A stretch of 64,000 bases of DNA from Achromobacter kerstersii (GTDB taxonomy: Bacteria > Pseudomonadota > Gammaproteobacteria > Burkholderiales > Burkholderiaceae_B), in NCBI RefSeq assembly GCF_902859595.1, contig NZ_CADIJQ010000001.1:124001-188000 (forward strand). Reading direction: 5' to 3'. A program made the translations under genes and the position numbers. Positions 57,157 to 64,000 of this stretch are shown in pieces. Each line of letters starts with the position of its first letter. The stretch's first letter is position 1. Below the pieces are notes generated by a model. It had not been told where the DNA came from. It ran no database searches and saw nothing but the letters and a program-made list of their open reading frames with translations.

Positions 57157-57941
57157 ACCAATTTGGCGCTCCGCAGGAAATGATCCGCATCCGCGGCCTG
57201 CACAAGTCTTATGGCGAACATGCCGTGCTGAAGGGCATCGATTTCGACGTGCTGCCTTCACAGGTGGTGGTCGTGATCGGGCCCAGCGGTTCCGGCAAGA
57301 GCACCTTGCTGCGCTGCTGCAATGGCTTGGAAGTGGCGCAGGCCGGCACCGTGGACATCTGCGGTCAGACCTTGCTGGACGATGGCGAACTGCTGCCCGA
57401 GGCGGCGCTGAACCAGCTGCGCATGCAGGTGGGCATGGTGTTCCAGGGCTTTAACCTGTTTCCGCACTTGTCGGTGCTGGATAACGTGACGGTGGGCCCG
57501 CGCAAGCTGCGCGGCATGGGCCGCGACGAGGCCAATGCGCTGGCCGAAGACCTGCTGAAGAAGGTGGGCCTGTCGCAAAAGACCGCCGCCATGCCCGCCA
57601 GCCTGTCTGGCGGACAGAAGCAACGCGTGGCGATTGCCCGCGCGTTGGCCATGCAGCCCAAAGTCATGTTGTTTGATGAGCCGACCTCGGCGCTGGACCC
57701 GGAGCTGGTGGGCGAAGTGCTGCAGGTGATGAAGCTGCTGGCGCGCGAAGGCATGACGATGATGGTGGTGACGCACGAAATGGGCTTTGCCCGTGACGTG
57801 GCCGATGTGGTCGCCGTGATGGATGGCGGGGTGATCCTGGAATCCGGCACGCCGGAAGTGATCTTCAGCCAGCCGCGCGAACCGCGCACTCGTGAATTCC
57901 TGCAAGCCGTGCTGAATGCGGGGCAGGGGGCAGCGGCATGA
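57153..57941 (+). CDS. amino acid ABC transporter ATP-binding protein
   Basis: The 262-residue ATPase has Walker [14 protein letters not shown], the ABC signature [16 protein letters not shown], Walker [18 protein letters not shown] and the switch histidine in [13 protein letters not shown]. It energises the permease encoded just before it. Start overlaps the permease stop, and its own stop overlaps the HutG gene by ATGA, so all four genes are coupled. Confidence 0.96.
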   Translation: MNQFGAPQEMIRIRGLHKSYGEHAVLKGIDFDVLPSQVVVVIGPSGSGKSTLLRCCNGLEVAQAGTVDICGQTLLDDGELLPEAALNQLRMQVGMVFQGFNLFPHLSVLDNVTVGPRKLRGMGRDEANALAEDLLKKVGLSQKTAAMPASLSGGQKQRVAIARALAMQPKVMLFDEPTSALDPELVGEVLQVMKLLAREGMTMMVVTHEMGFARDVADVVAVMDGGVILESGTPEVIFSQPREPRTREFLQAVLNAGQGAAA

Positions 57942-58885
57942 GCGCGGTGCAGTTGGACAAAACCCTGTGGAAGGCGCGCGACGACAGCGCCGAACAAGGC
58001 GACACGCGCCGTCTGGCGCACATTGTCGAAGCGGCCGCTGGCCAGGTGGAAAAGGGCGAGCCGGTGTTGCTGGGCTTTGCCTGCGACGCGGGCGTCGCCC
58101 GTAACCAAGGGCGTATCGGCGCGGCGGCAGGCCCGGCTGGCATCCGCAAGTTTATGGCGGGCTTGCCGGCGCATGGCTTGACCCGCTTGCTGGATGCGGG
58201 CGATGTCACCTGCGAAGGCGACCAGTTGGAGGCGGCGCAGGAGCAACTGGGCCTGCGCGTGGCCGATCTGCTGGCGCAGGGCGCCCGCCCGGTGGTGTTG
58301 GGCGGCGGGCACGAAATCGCCTGGGGCAGCTTCCAGGGCCTGGCCCGTTGGCTGGAATCCCGAGGCGACAACGAGCCCGTGCTGGTGCTGAACCTGGATG
58401 CGCATTTCGACCTGCGCACCGGACGCCCGGGCAGCTCGGGCACACCGTTCGACCAGATCGCCCACTACTGCGAGGAACGCGGACGGCCCTTGCAATACGC
58501 CTGCCTGGGCGTGTCGCGGCTGGCCAATACGCCGGCGTTGTACGCGCGCGCCGCCGAAGTGGGCGCCGTGTGGGTCGAAGACCGTGACATGCAGGAACGC
58601 CACCTTGAAGCCCGCCTGGCCAACGTCGACGCCTTGCTGGCGCGGGCGCGCCACGTGTACCTGACGATCGACCTGGACGTGCTGCCGGCCGGCGTCATGC
58701 CCGGCGTTTCGGCGCCTGCGCCTTACGGGGTGCCGATGGCCGTGGTTGAGGAAATCGTGCTGCGCGTGAAGGCCAGCGGCAAGTTGCGGCTGGCCGATAT
58801 GGCGGAATACAGCCCGCGTTTCGACATCGACGGACATGGCGCGCGCGCGGCTGCCCGGCTGGCCTGGCAGTTGATGTCGGCGTGA
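57938..58885 (+). CDS. hutG: formimidoylglutamase (HutG-like, arginase family)
   Basis: HutG splits formimidoylglutamate into glutamate and formamide, the last step of one histidine degradation route. The 315-residue ureohydrolase has all manganese motifs: [20 protein letters not shown] and [11 protein letters not shown]. HutG-type features are [20 protein letters not shown] near the N terminus and [18 protein letters not shown]. The other hut genes are not in this window. Being coupled to the ABC transporter genes, it suggests uptake of a substrate that feeds this step. Confidence 0.88.
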   Translation: MSAVQLDKTLWKARDDSAEQGDTRRLAHIVEAAAGQVEKGEPVLLGFACDAGVARNQGRIGAAAGPAGIRKFMAGLPAHGLTRLLDAGDVTCEGDQLEAAQEQLGLRVADLLAQGARPVVLGGGHEIAWGSFQGLARWLESRGDNEPVLVLNLDAHFDLRTGRPGSSGTPFDQIAHYCEERGRPLQYACLGVSRLANTPALYARAAEVGAVWVEDRDMQERHLEARLANVDALLARARHVYLTIDLDVLPAGVMPGVSAPAPYGVPMAVVEEIVLRVKASGKLRLADMAEYSPRFDIDGHGARAAARLAWQLMSA

Positions 58886-58887
58886 TG

Positions 58888-58972
58888 GCGATGCGGAATT
58901 CGCATCGCTTTTTGTAGCGACGCAGGCGGTGCAAGCAAAAGGGGCGGCTTCCAGGGAGGCTGCCCCTTTTTT
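58888..58972 (+). terminator. tandem Rho-independent terminators after hutG
   Basis: The first pairs GCGATGCG (58888-58895) with CGCATCGC (58901-58908), followed by five T, two bases past the stop. The second pairs GGGGCGGC (58941-58948) with GCTGCCCC (58959-58966, one G-U pair), flanked by A and T runs. Confidence 0.9.
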
Positions 58973-59105
58973 CATCGATGCCCGCAAAGCCAATACTTGC
59001 GCGACTTGCGGCTGACCGAGGGTGGACGCGTCCGGATTGCCGGCTTAGGATAGGGGCAGCTTTAAGACCGGGCTTGTGACCCGTACGGTATCCGCAACAT
59101 TAATA

Positions 59106-59143
59106 CGTCCCCATTTAATATATTTTATATTTAAATGGGGACG
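59106..59143. promoter_or_regulatory. 38-bp near-perfect palindrome upstream of gdhA
   Basis: CGTCCCCATTTAA (59106-59118) and TTAAATGGGGACG (59131-59143) are perfect 13-bp arms around the AT-only core TATATTTTATAT. After one unpaired C, TAATA/TATTA continues the symmetry to 59101-59149. It lies about 50 bases before the gdhA start. The core could hold a -10 box, so it may be an operator over the promoter, or an RNA hairpin in the leader. The rest of the 308-base gap between hutG and gdhA holds only the tandem terminators. Confidence 0.75.
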
Positions 59144-59193
59144 CTATTACTTTCGTGGATAAAATGGCGCAACTTTGTCAGGAGATCATGCTC

Positions 59194-60483
59194 ATGTCTC
59201 ACACACCCACCCATGCCTTGCCGTCTTATCTGAATGCCGATGACCTCGGCCCCTGGGGTAATTACCTGCAACAAGTCGACCGGGTCACCCCGTACCTCGG
59301 CTCTCTGGGACGGTGGGTTGAGACCCTGAAGCGCCCGAAGCGCTCGCTGATCGTCGACGTGCCGATCGAACTGGACAACGGCACCATCGCCCACTTCGAG
59401 GGCTATCGCGTGCAGCACAACGTGTCGCGCGGCCCGGGCAAGGGCGGCGTGCGTTTCCACCAAGACGTGACCCTGTCTGAAGTGATGGCGCTGGCCGCGT
59501 GGATGTCGGTCAAGAACGCCGCAGTCAACCTGCCGTACGGCGGCGCCAAGGGCGGCATCCGTGTCGATCCGCGCAAGCTGTCGCAATCCGAACTCGAGCG
59601 CATGACGCGCCGCTACACGACCGAAATCGGCGTGATCATCGGGCCGTCGAAAGACATTCCCGCCCCTGACGTGAACACCAACGCCCAGACCATGGCCTGG
59701 ATGATGGACACGTACTCCATGAACGAAGGCGCCACCGCCACCGGCGTGGTCACCGGCAAGCCGATCGCGCTGGGCGGCAGCCTGGGCCGTGTCGAAGCCA
59801 CCGGCCGCGGCGTGTTCGTCGTGGCGTGCGAAGCCGCACGCGACCTGAACATCGACGTCTCGAAGGCCCGCGTGGTCGTGCAGGGCTTCGGTAACGTGGG
59901 CGGCACCGCTGCCCGCCTGTTCCATGAAGCCGGCGCCAAGGTCATTGCCGCGCAAGACCACACCGGCACCGTGCACAACGCCGAAGGTCTGGACGTGCAC
60001 AAGCTGCTGTCGCACGTGTCGCAACACGGCGGCGTGGGCGGCTTCTCGGGCGGCCAGGCCATGGACAAGAACGAGTTCTGGACGCTGGAAACCGAATTCC
60101 TGATCCCGGCAGCCCTGGAAAGCCAGATCACCGTCGACAACGCCGCCAAGGTGCGCGCGAAGATCGTGGTCGAAGGCGCCAACGGCCCGACCACCCCGGA
60201 AGCGGACGACATCCTGGCCGAACACGGCGTGTATGTCGTGCCGGACGTGCTGGCCAACGCTGGCGGCGTGACGGTGTCGTACTTTGAATGGGTGCAGGAC
60301 TTCTCCAGCTTCTTCTGGAGCGAAGAAGAGATCAACCAACGCCTGGAACGCATCATGCGCGAAGCCTACGCCGCCGTGTCGCAAGTGGCCAAGGAACACA
60401 AGGTCACGCTGCGCACCGCTGCGTTCATCGTGGCTTGCACCCGGATTCTGCAAGCGCGCCAAGTGCGCGGCCTGTATCCGTGA
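59194..60483 (+). CDS. gdhA: glutamate dehydrogenase (Glu/Leu/Phe/Val family)
   Basis: The enzyme interconverts glutamate and 2-oxoglutarate plus ammonia. The 429-residue protein has the family motifs [14 protein letters not shown], the catalytic Lys in [34 protein letters not shown] and the nucleotide site [16 protein letters not shown]. The ATG at 59194 is chosen because the AGGAG at 59180-59184 is 9 bases upstream; ATG 59188 is too close and GTG 59155 has no site. Cofactor preference is not decided. Its substrate glutamate is a product of HutG encoded upstream, though terminators separate the two. Confidence 0.96.
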   Translation: MSHTPTHALPSYLNADDLGPWGNYLQQVDRVTPYLGSLGRWVETLKRPKRSLIVDVPIELDNGTIAHFEGYRVQHNVSRGPGKGGVRFHQDVTLSEVMALAAWMSVKNAAVNLPYGGAKGGIRVDPRKLSQSELERMTRRYTTEIGVIIGPSKDIPAPDVNTNAQTMAWMMDTYSMNEGATATGVVTGKPIALGGSLGRVEATGRGVFVVACEAARDLNIDVSKARVVVQGFGNVGGTAARLFHEAGAKVIAAQDHTGTVHNAEGLDVHKLLSHVSQHGGVGGFSGGQAMDKNEFWTLETEFLIPAALESQITVDNAAKVRAKIVVEGANGPTTPEADDILAEHGVYVVPDVLANAGGVTVSYFEWVQDFSSFFWSEEEINQRLERIMREAYAAVSQVAKEHKVTLRTAAFIVACTRILQARQVRGLYP

Positions 60484-60544
60484 TGTCTGAATCGGCGGTG
60501 CGTTCCTGAACGCGCCGCTGAGGAGGCAGAGGAAGACAAAAACA

Positions 60545-60570
60545 GAAATCGCCCCGAAAGGGGCGATTTC
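60545..60570 (+). terminator. hairpin after gdhA
   Basis: GAAATCGCCCC (60545-60555) pairs with GGGGCGATTTC (60560-60570) over a GAAA tetraloop. The stem is strong but only TATTG follows, so termination may be partial. Confidence 0.75.
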
Positions 60571-60684
60571 TATTGCGCGGGCGGAATCCTTCAACTGGGG
60601 GAAATGGGGGCGGCACGGATGCCGGAACCTGCATAGAATGTGCCGTTGCCCGCCTTGGGCCCGGCCCCTTTGTCTGGAGTACCC

Positions 60685-61164
60685 ATGACGCATGCCTTGC
60701 CGTCCACGACCCTTGCCGTGGACCCCGCCTGGATCGACGCCTACGGCCATCTGAACGCCGCCCACTACGTGGGTATCTTCGACCGCGTCGGTTTTGAACT
60801 CTTGGGTCAGGTTGGCGTGGGGCTGGACTACACCGAGGCCACGCGTTGCGGTATCTACACGATGAACATCTACGTGGCCTACCTGCGCGAAGTGTTGGAG
60901 GGCGACCCCCTCATGCTGCGCATCCGTCTGTTGGAAGCCGACAACAAACGGCTGATGTGCATGATGGAGCTAATTCAGACGCGCGACGGCTACCTGGCCG
61001 CCACCATGGAGCAGCTCTCCTTGCACGTGAACCTGGATACCCGGCGCGCCACCCCGTTCCCCGATGCGCTTGCCCAGCGGCTGGCGCGCACCGTGGAAGA
61101 ACATGCTGCACATCCGCTGCCGAAGGAGTATCGTCGGCTTCTGCCATTGAAGGGCGCGCGCTGA
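60685..61164 (+). CDS. acyl-CoA thioesterase (4-hydroxybenzoyl-CoA thioesterase-like hotdog)
   Basis: This 159-residue hotdog-fold protein has DPAWIDAYGHLNAAHYVGIF with the catalytic Asp/His/Asn region of YbgC/FcbC-like thioesterases, then TMNIYVAYLREVLEGDPLML. The acyl substrate is unknown. The start at 60685 has a CTGGAG site. It stands alone between gdhA and the porin. Confidence 0.88.
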   Translation: MTHALPSTTLAVDPAWIDAYGHLNAAHYVGIFDRVGFELLGQVGVGLDYTEATRCGIYTMNIYVAYLREVLEGDPLMLRIRLLEADNKRLMCMMELIQTRDGYLAATMEQLSLHVNLDTRRATPFPDALAQRLARTVEEHAAHPLPKEYRRLLPLKGAR

Positions 61165-61254
61165 CACGCTACCTTCCTGGCGTCGGTCTTTCCCCCGTTT
61201 CCTTTTCAGCAGTTGCTGTTCTGGCAGTTGCGTTCCTAGCACGATGAAATGACG

Positions 61255-61284
61255 CCTTTGCGAACCCGTTGGGGGTCGCAAAGG
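61255..61284 (+). promoter_or_regulatory. hairpin in the 296-base gap before the porin
   Basis: CCTTTGCGA (61255-61263) pairs with TCGCAAAGG (61276-61284), extended by CCC/GGG inside. No T run follows directly. It is 92 bases after the thioesterase stop and 176 before the porin start, so it could be a weak terminator or a leader structure. The remainder of the gap shows a TAGAAT box at 61373-61378 but no good -35. Confidence 0.55.
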
Positions 61285-61460
61285 GTGTGTAGTTAAGGCC
61301 ACAACGAGGCACTTTTTTTCGAGATCTGGGACGAGTAGCCCTTGCGTCTGGAAAACTGACACATTGCGTCCCTAGAATTTGTTCCTGCCATGTGCCGCAC
61401 GCCGCTTGCCATGCAAGCCAAGCCACCTGCGCATGTATGTTCAATCAAAGGGAATATGTA

Positions 61461-62570
61461 ATGAAAAAGACTCTGCTCGTCACCGCGCTGTTCGCCGCCT
61501 TGTCCGGCGTGGCTCAAGCCGAAACGTCGGTGACGCTGTACGGCCTGATCGACACTGGTATCGGCTACCAGCGCATCAAGGGCGATGGCTACCACGAATC
61601 GAAAGTCGGCATGGTCAACGGCGTGTCGAGCGGCTCGCGTTGGGGCCTGCGTGGCGCCGAAGATCTGGGCGATGGCCTGAGCGCCGTGTTCACCCTGGAA
61701 AGCGGCTTCAACTCCGGTAACGGCCAGTCGGGCCAAAGCGGCCGCCTGTTCGGCCGCCAAGCCACCGTCGGCCTGAAGGCTGATTCGTGGGGCCTGCTGG
61801 AATTCGGCCGTCAGACCAACATTGCGTCGAAGTACCTGGCAGCGATCGACCCGTTCGCCGGCAGCTACGGCCAGGCTAACGTTGGCGTGGCCTTCAGCGC
61901 CGCCAACACGGTCCGCTACGACAACATGGTGCAGTACTCGACCCCGTCGTTCAGCGGCTTCCAGTTTGGCGTTGGCTACTCGTTCAACGCAGCTGACACC
62001 ACCGCCGCCCAAACCGGCTTCAAGACCGCCGACAACACCCGCGCCATCACGACCGGCCTGCGTTACGTCAACGGCCCGCTGAACGTGGCTGCCACGTACG
62101 ACCAGCTGAACCCCGCCAGCCAGCTGAACAACGACGCGACGCCCAAGTCGTGGTCTATCGCCGCGGCCTATGACTTTGAAGTGGTCAAGCTGGCGCTGGG
62201 CTTCGGCCAGACGCGTGACGGCTGGTTCACCGGCCAAAGCATCAACTCGTTCGGCAGCGGCAGCCCCACGGCCAGCAGCTTCGGCACGAACGTGGCCGTC
62301 TCTGGCTTCAAGGCCAATTCGTACCTGGTCGGCCTGACCGTGCCGCTGGGCGCCAGCAGCATCCTGGCGTCGTGGCAGCGTGCTGACCCCAACGGCAACC
62401 CGCTGACCGCCGGCAACGACTCGACGATGAACGTCTACAGCATCGGCTACACGTACAACCTGTCCAAGCGCACCAACCTGTACGCGCTGGGTTCGTACGC
62501 TACCGACTTCGCGTTTGTTGACGGCGTCAAGAGCTCGGTCGGCATCGTGGGTGTCCGTCACCGCTTCTAA
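61461..62570 (+). CDS. Gram-negative porin
   Basis: The 369-residue precursor has a signal peptide ending SGVAQAETSV (about residue 20) and the classic betaproteobacterial porin start SVTLYGLIDTGIGYQRIKGD, then SRWGLRGAEDLGDGLSAVFT and FGRQATVGLKADSWGLLEFG. It ends GIVGVRHRF with the terminal Phe needed for BAM recognition. It would form a 16-strand trimeric channel. The start at 61461 has an AAGGGAA site. A GC hairpin follows the gene at 62587-62613. Confidence 0.96.
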   Translation: MKKTLLVTALFAALSGVAQAETSVTLYGLIDTGIGYQRIKGDGYHESKVGMVNGVSSGSRWGLRGAEDLGDGLSAVFTLESGFNSGNGQSGQSGRLFGRQATVGLKADSWGLLEFGRQTNIASKYLAAIDPFAGSYGQANVGVAFSAANTVRYDNMVQYSTPSFSGFQFGVGYSFNAADTTAAQTGFKTADNTRAITTGLRYVNGPLNVAATYDQLNPASQLNNDATPKSWSIAAAYDFEVVKLALGFGQTRDGWFTGQSINSFGSGSPTASSFGTNVAVSGFKANSYLVGLTVPLGASSILASWQRADPNGNPLTAGNDSTMNVYSIGYTYNLSKRTNLYALGSYATDFAFVDGVKSSVGIVGVRHRF

Positions 62571-62586
62571 GCGCCTGACGTGAGCG

Positions 62587-62613
62587 GGCGGCGCGCCATC
62601 GGTGCGCGCCGCC
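62587..62613 (+). terminator. GC-rich hairpin after the porin gene
   Basis: GGCGGCGCGC (62587-62596) pairs with GCGCGCCGCC (62604-62613) over CATCGGT. There is no T run, so it may stabilise the abundant porin mRNA or give weak termination. Nothing else is seen in the gap to 62857. Confidence 0.55.
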
Positions 62614-62857
62614 GGCTCCTTCATGCCGCGGTTGTATTGAGCGGACTGGGCGTCTTACCCGGCCACAGACGCGAAAAAAGCGGCCACCTCCCTAGCTCCA
62701 CCCCCAGTCCGCTCACCCGAACCCCGGCCTCGAAGAGGCCTTGCGCCGCCTGGCGCGAGCAACCACCGGCAACGGGCTGCATGCCCGGTGCCGGTTGTCG
62801 CATTTCAGGTGCAGCACCATCGCAGCGGCTGGCAGCCGGCTGTTCATGCGCCAAGGA

Positions 62858-63673
62858 TCACGACTTCGGCAACAGCTCCGGCTTCAGGATACCGCGCAGG
62901 TCCGCGTACGGAATGCTGAGTTCCGGCTCGCCGTGCGAGTAGGGCGCAATGGAATAGGCGTCGTACTTCACCACGATGCCGTCGCGGGTCAAGGCGTAGT
63001 TGTCGCTTTCCTGGAAGGGCCACATCTTGTTGTAGCTGGCCGGGTCGCGCTTGGCGTCGGGGTTGGTGGTGAGCCATTTTGCGTGCGCGCGCTGCAAGGC
63101 GGCGACGTACTCTGCGCGGCGGCCCGGAATCAGGGCTTCGTCCAGGCTCATGACGCGGCCCCGCGAACGTTCCCAATTCAAATATTGCGTCGCCGGGATG
63201 CCGTGCGCGGCGCCGGTCAGGAACTGTTCGGTGTGCAGTTCAATCGACACGATGTCGCCCACGGTGTCTTTCACGCTGGCCTTGAAGTAGGTGGCGTCGC
63301 GCGGTCGCGCCGTGGACCAGAAGTACTGCGTGTATTCCGACAGCGTGTCGTAGGCGCCGCGCCGGTTGGCGTCGGTGCCGGTCATGTAGGCCAGCACGTG
63401 GTCAACCAGCGCCGTCAACTTGGGGTTGCCGGGAAAGGCGACGCTGTCGATTTCAATGTGGGGGCAGTCGCCCTCGCAGCCGGGTTTGTTCGATGCCCAC
63501 TTGATGCGTTCGGTGGACAGGTCGCCCACCTTTTCGGCCGTGGTGCTGCTGGTGGTGGGCGTGGCGAGCGTGATGTTCGCCGGGGGCGCACTGCTGCAGC
63601 CGGCAAGCGCCAGCAGAGCCGCGCCCAGAATCAAACCGCTTATCGCGCCTTGCGGCGTGAACGTGCGACGCAT
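62858..63673 (-). CDS. DUF3298 family lipoprotein
   Basis: The 271-residue protein has a lipoprotein signal peptide with lipobox LALAGC (Cys about residue 26), and then a domain with IEIDSVAFPGNPKLTALVDH, a middle DIVSIELHTEQFLTGAAHGI and a C-terminal VVKYDAYSIAPYSHGEPELS followed by IPYADLRGIL. These match DUF3298/RsiV-like domains, some of which bind lysozyme. That activity is not shown here. A GGAGG site precedes the ATG. Confidence 0.85.
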   Translation of the reverse strand: MRRTFTPQGAISGLILGAALLALAGCSSAPPANITLATPTTSSTTAEKVGDLSTERIKWASNKPGCEGDCPHIEIDSVAFPGNPKLTALVDHVLAYMTGTDANRRGAYDTLSEYTQYFWSTARPRDATYFKASVKDTVGDIVSIELHTEQFLTGAAHGIPATQYLNWERSRGRVMSLDEALIPGRRAEYVAALQRAHAKWLTTNPDAKRDPASYNKMWPFQESDNYALTRDGIVVKYDAYSIAPYSHGEPELSIPYADLRGILKPELLPKS

Positions 63674-63704
63674 TGAACTACCTCCACAAATTCATCAACT
63701 GCCG

Positions 63705-64000
63705 TCAGGGCACGACGCCGGTCCATTCGGCTGAAGAGAATTTCTCGTCAGCCTGTTGCTGCGCTTTGGCCAGCGTATCGCTGCCAATCTGCCCGGGGGT
63801 CAGACGATGCAGGCTGGCAAAAGTTTCCAGCATGCGGTCAATGATGACCTCGCGCGCCAGGCCCGTCTGCGTGCGCAGCGGGTCCACGCGTTTCTTCGCG
63901 CTGGTGGTGCCTTTGTCAGACAGCTTCTCGCGGCCGATACGCAAGACTTCGACCATTTTATCGGCGTCGATGTCATAGGACATGGTCACGTGGTGCAGCA
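63705..64000 (-). CDS. C-terminal part of a probable lipoate-protein ligase A family protein (cut off by window)
   Basis: The frame is open to the window edge, reading LHHVTMSYDIDADKMVEVLR and then GREKLSDKGTTSAKKRVDPL. This resembles the end of the catalytic domain and the linker of lipoate/biotin ligase family proteins, where a histidine-rich strand and a LSDKG-type helix precede a variable C-terminal region. It may attach lipoate to 2-oxo acid dehydrogenases. The N-terminal lipoate site is outside the window, so the call is tentative. It lies 31 bases upstream of the DUF3298 gene. Confidence 0.6.
   Translation of the reverse strand, partial: LHHVTMSYDIDADKMVEVLRIGREKLSDKGTTSAKKRVDPLRTQTGLAREVIIDRMLETFASLHRLTPGQIGSDTLAKAQQQADEKFSSAEWTGVVP

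Noticed and set aside
59155..59193. Longer gdhA start at GTG 59155
   Set aside because: No ribosome site precedes it and the AGGAG at 59180 is placed for the ATG at 59194.

Overview
The window is GC-rich chromosomal DNA of a betaproteobacterium of the Alcaligenaceae, close to Bordetella/Achromobacter. This rests on recognised gene orders: folC-SPOR-cvpA-purF, glnD-map-rpsB-tsf-pyrH-frr-uppS-cdsA-dxr-rseP-bamA-skp-lpxD-fabZ-lpxA-lpxB-rnhB, divergent ppsR/ppsA, and ygfZ|mltG-tmk-holB-tatD. A Bug-family periplasmic binding protein and a Burkholderiales-type porin agree with it. I saw no phage, insertion sequence, CRISPR array, rRNA or tRNA.

Layout. 1-4515 is an accessory catabolic block: the 3' end of an IclR regulator facing a minus-strand operon (cupin, Bug protein, CoA-transferase, acyl-CoA dehydrogenase). 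The dehydrogenase is broken by a small deletion. 4684-8903 is folC, a SPOR-domain protein, cvpA and purF, closed by a strong terminator. 9054-14389 is a minus-strand run: YgjP-like metallopeptidase, dsbB, marC, glnD, map. 14390-15174 is a long gene-free divergent region. 15175-30934 is a long plus-strand core cluster for translation (rpsB, tsf, frr), UMP kinase, isoprenoid and lipid-carrier synthesis (uppS, cdsA, dxr), envelope proteolysis and outer-membrane assembly (rseP, bamA, skp), lipid A and fatty acid synthesis (lpxD, fabZ, lpxA, lpxB), then rnhB and a SpoU methyltransferase.

31044-32463 holds three small lipoprotein genes, two of them diverged copies of each other. 32526-35898 is the PEP synthase pair ppsR/ppsA. 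35993-36104 is an 8-bp tandem repeat array. 36124-43893 is mixed: AraC regulator and alpha/beta hydrolase, an Ada-like methyltransferase, a class I amidotransferase, nfeD-stomatin, a diguanylate cyclase, smpB, ratA and rnfH. 44102-47854 is a valine (isobutyryl-CoA) degradation operon behind a likely LiuR-type operator. 47934-54579 holds a VIT-family protein, ygfZ, mltG, tmk, holB, tatD and an ankyrin protein. 54789-58885 is an IclR regulator, a polar amino acid ABC transporter and a HutG-like formimidoylglutamase. 59194-64000 has glutamate dehydrogenase behind a striking 38-bp palindrome, a thioesterase, a porin, a DUF3298 lipoprotein and the end of a probable lipoate-protein ligase.

Most of the window is conserved housekeeping DNA and I found no clearly new multi-gene system. 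The best second looks are non-coding or low-complexity: the 8-bp array with a 48-bp higher-order duplication, the Gly-Thr/Asp-Ser tail of MltG, the 13-bp and 14-bp upstream repeats, the gdhA palindrome, the duplicated lipoprotein locus, and the IclR/ABC/HutG operon.
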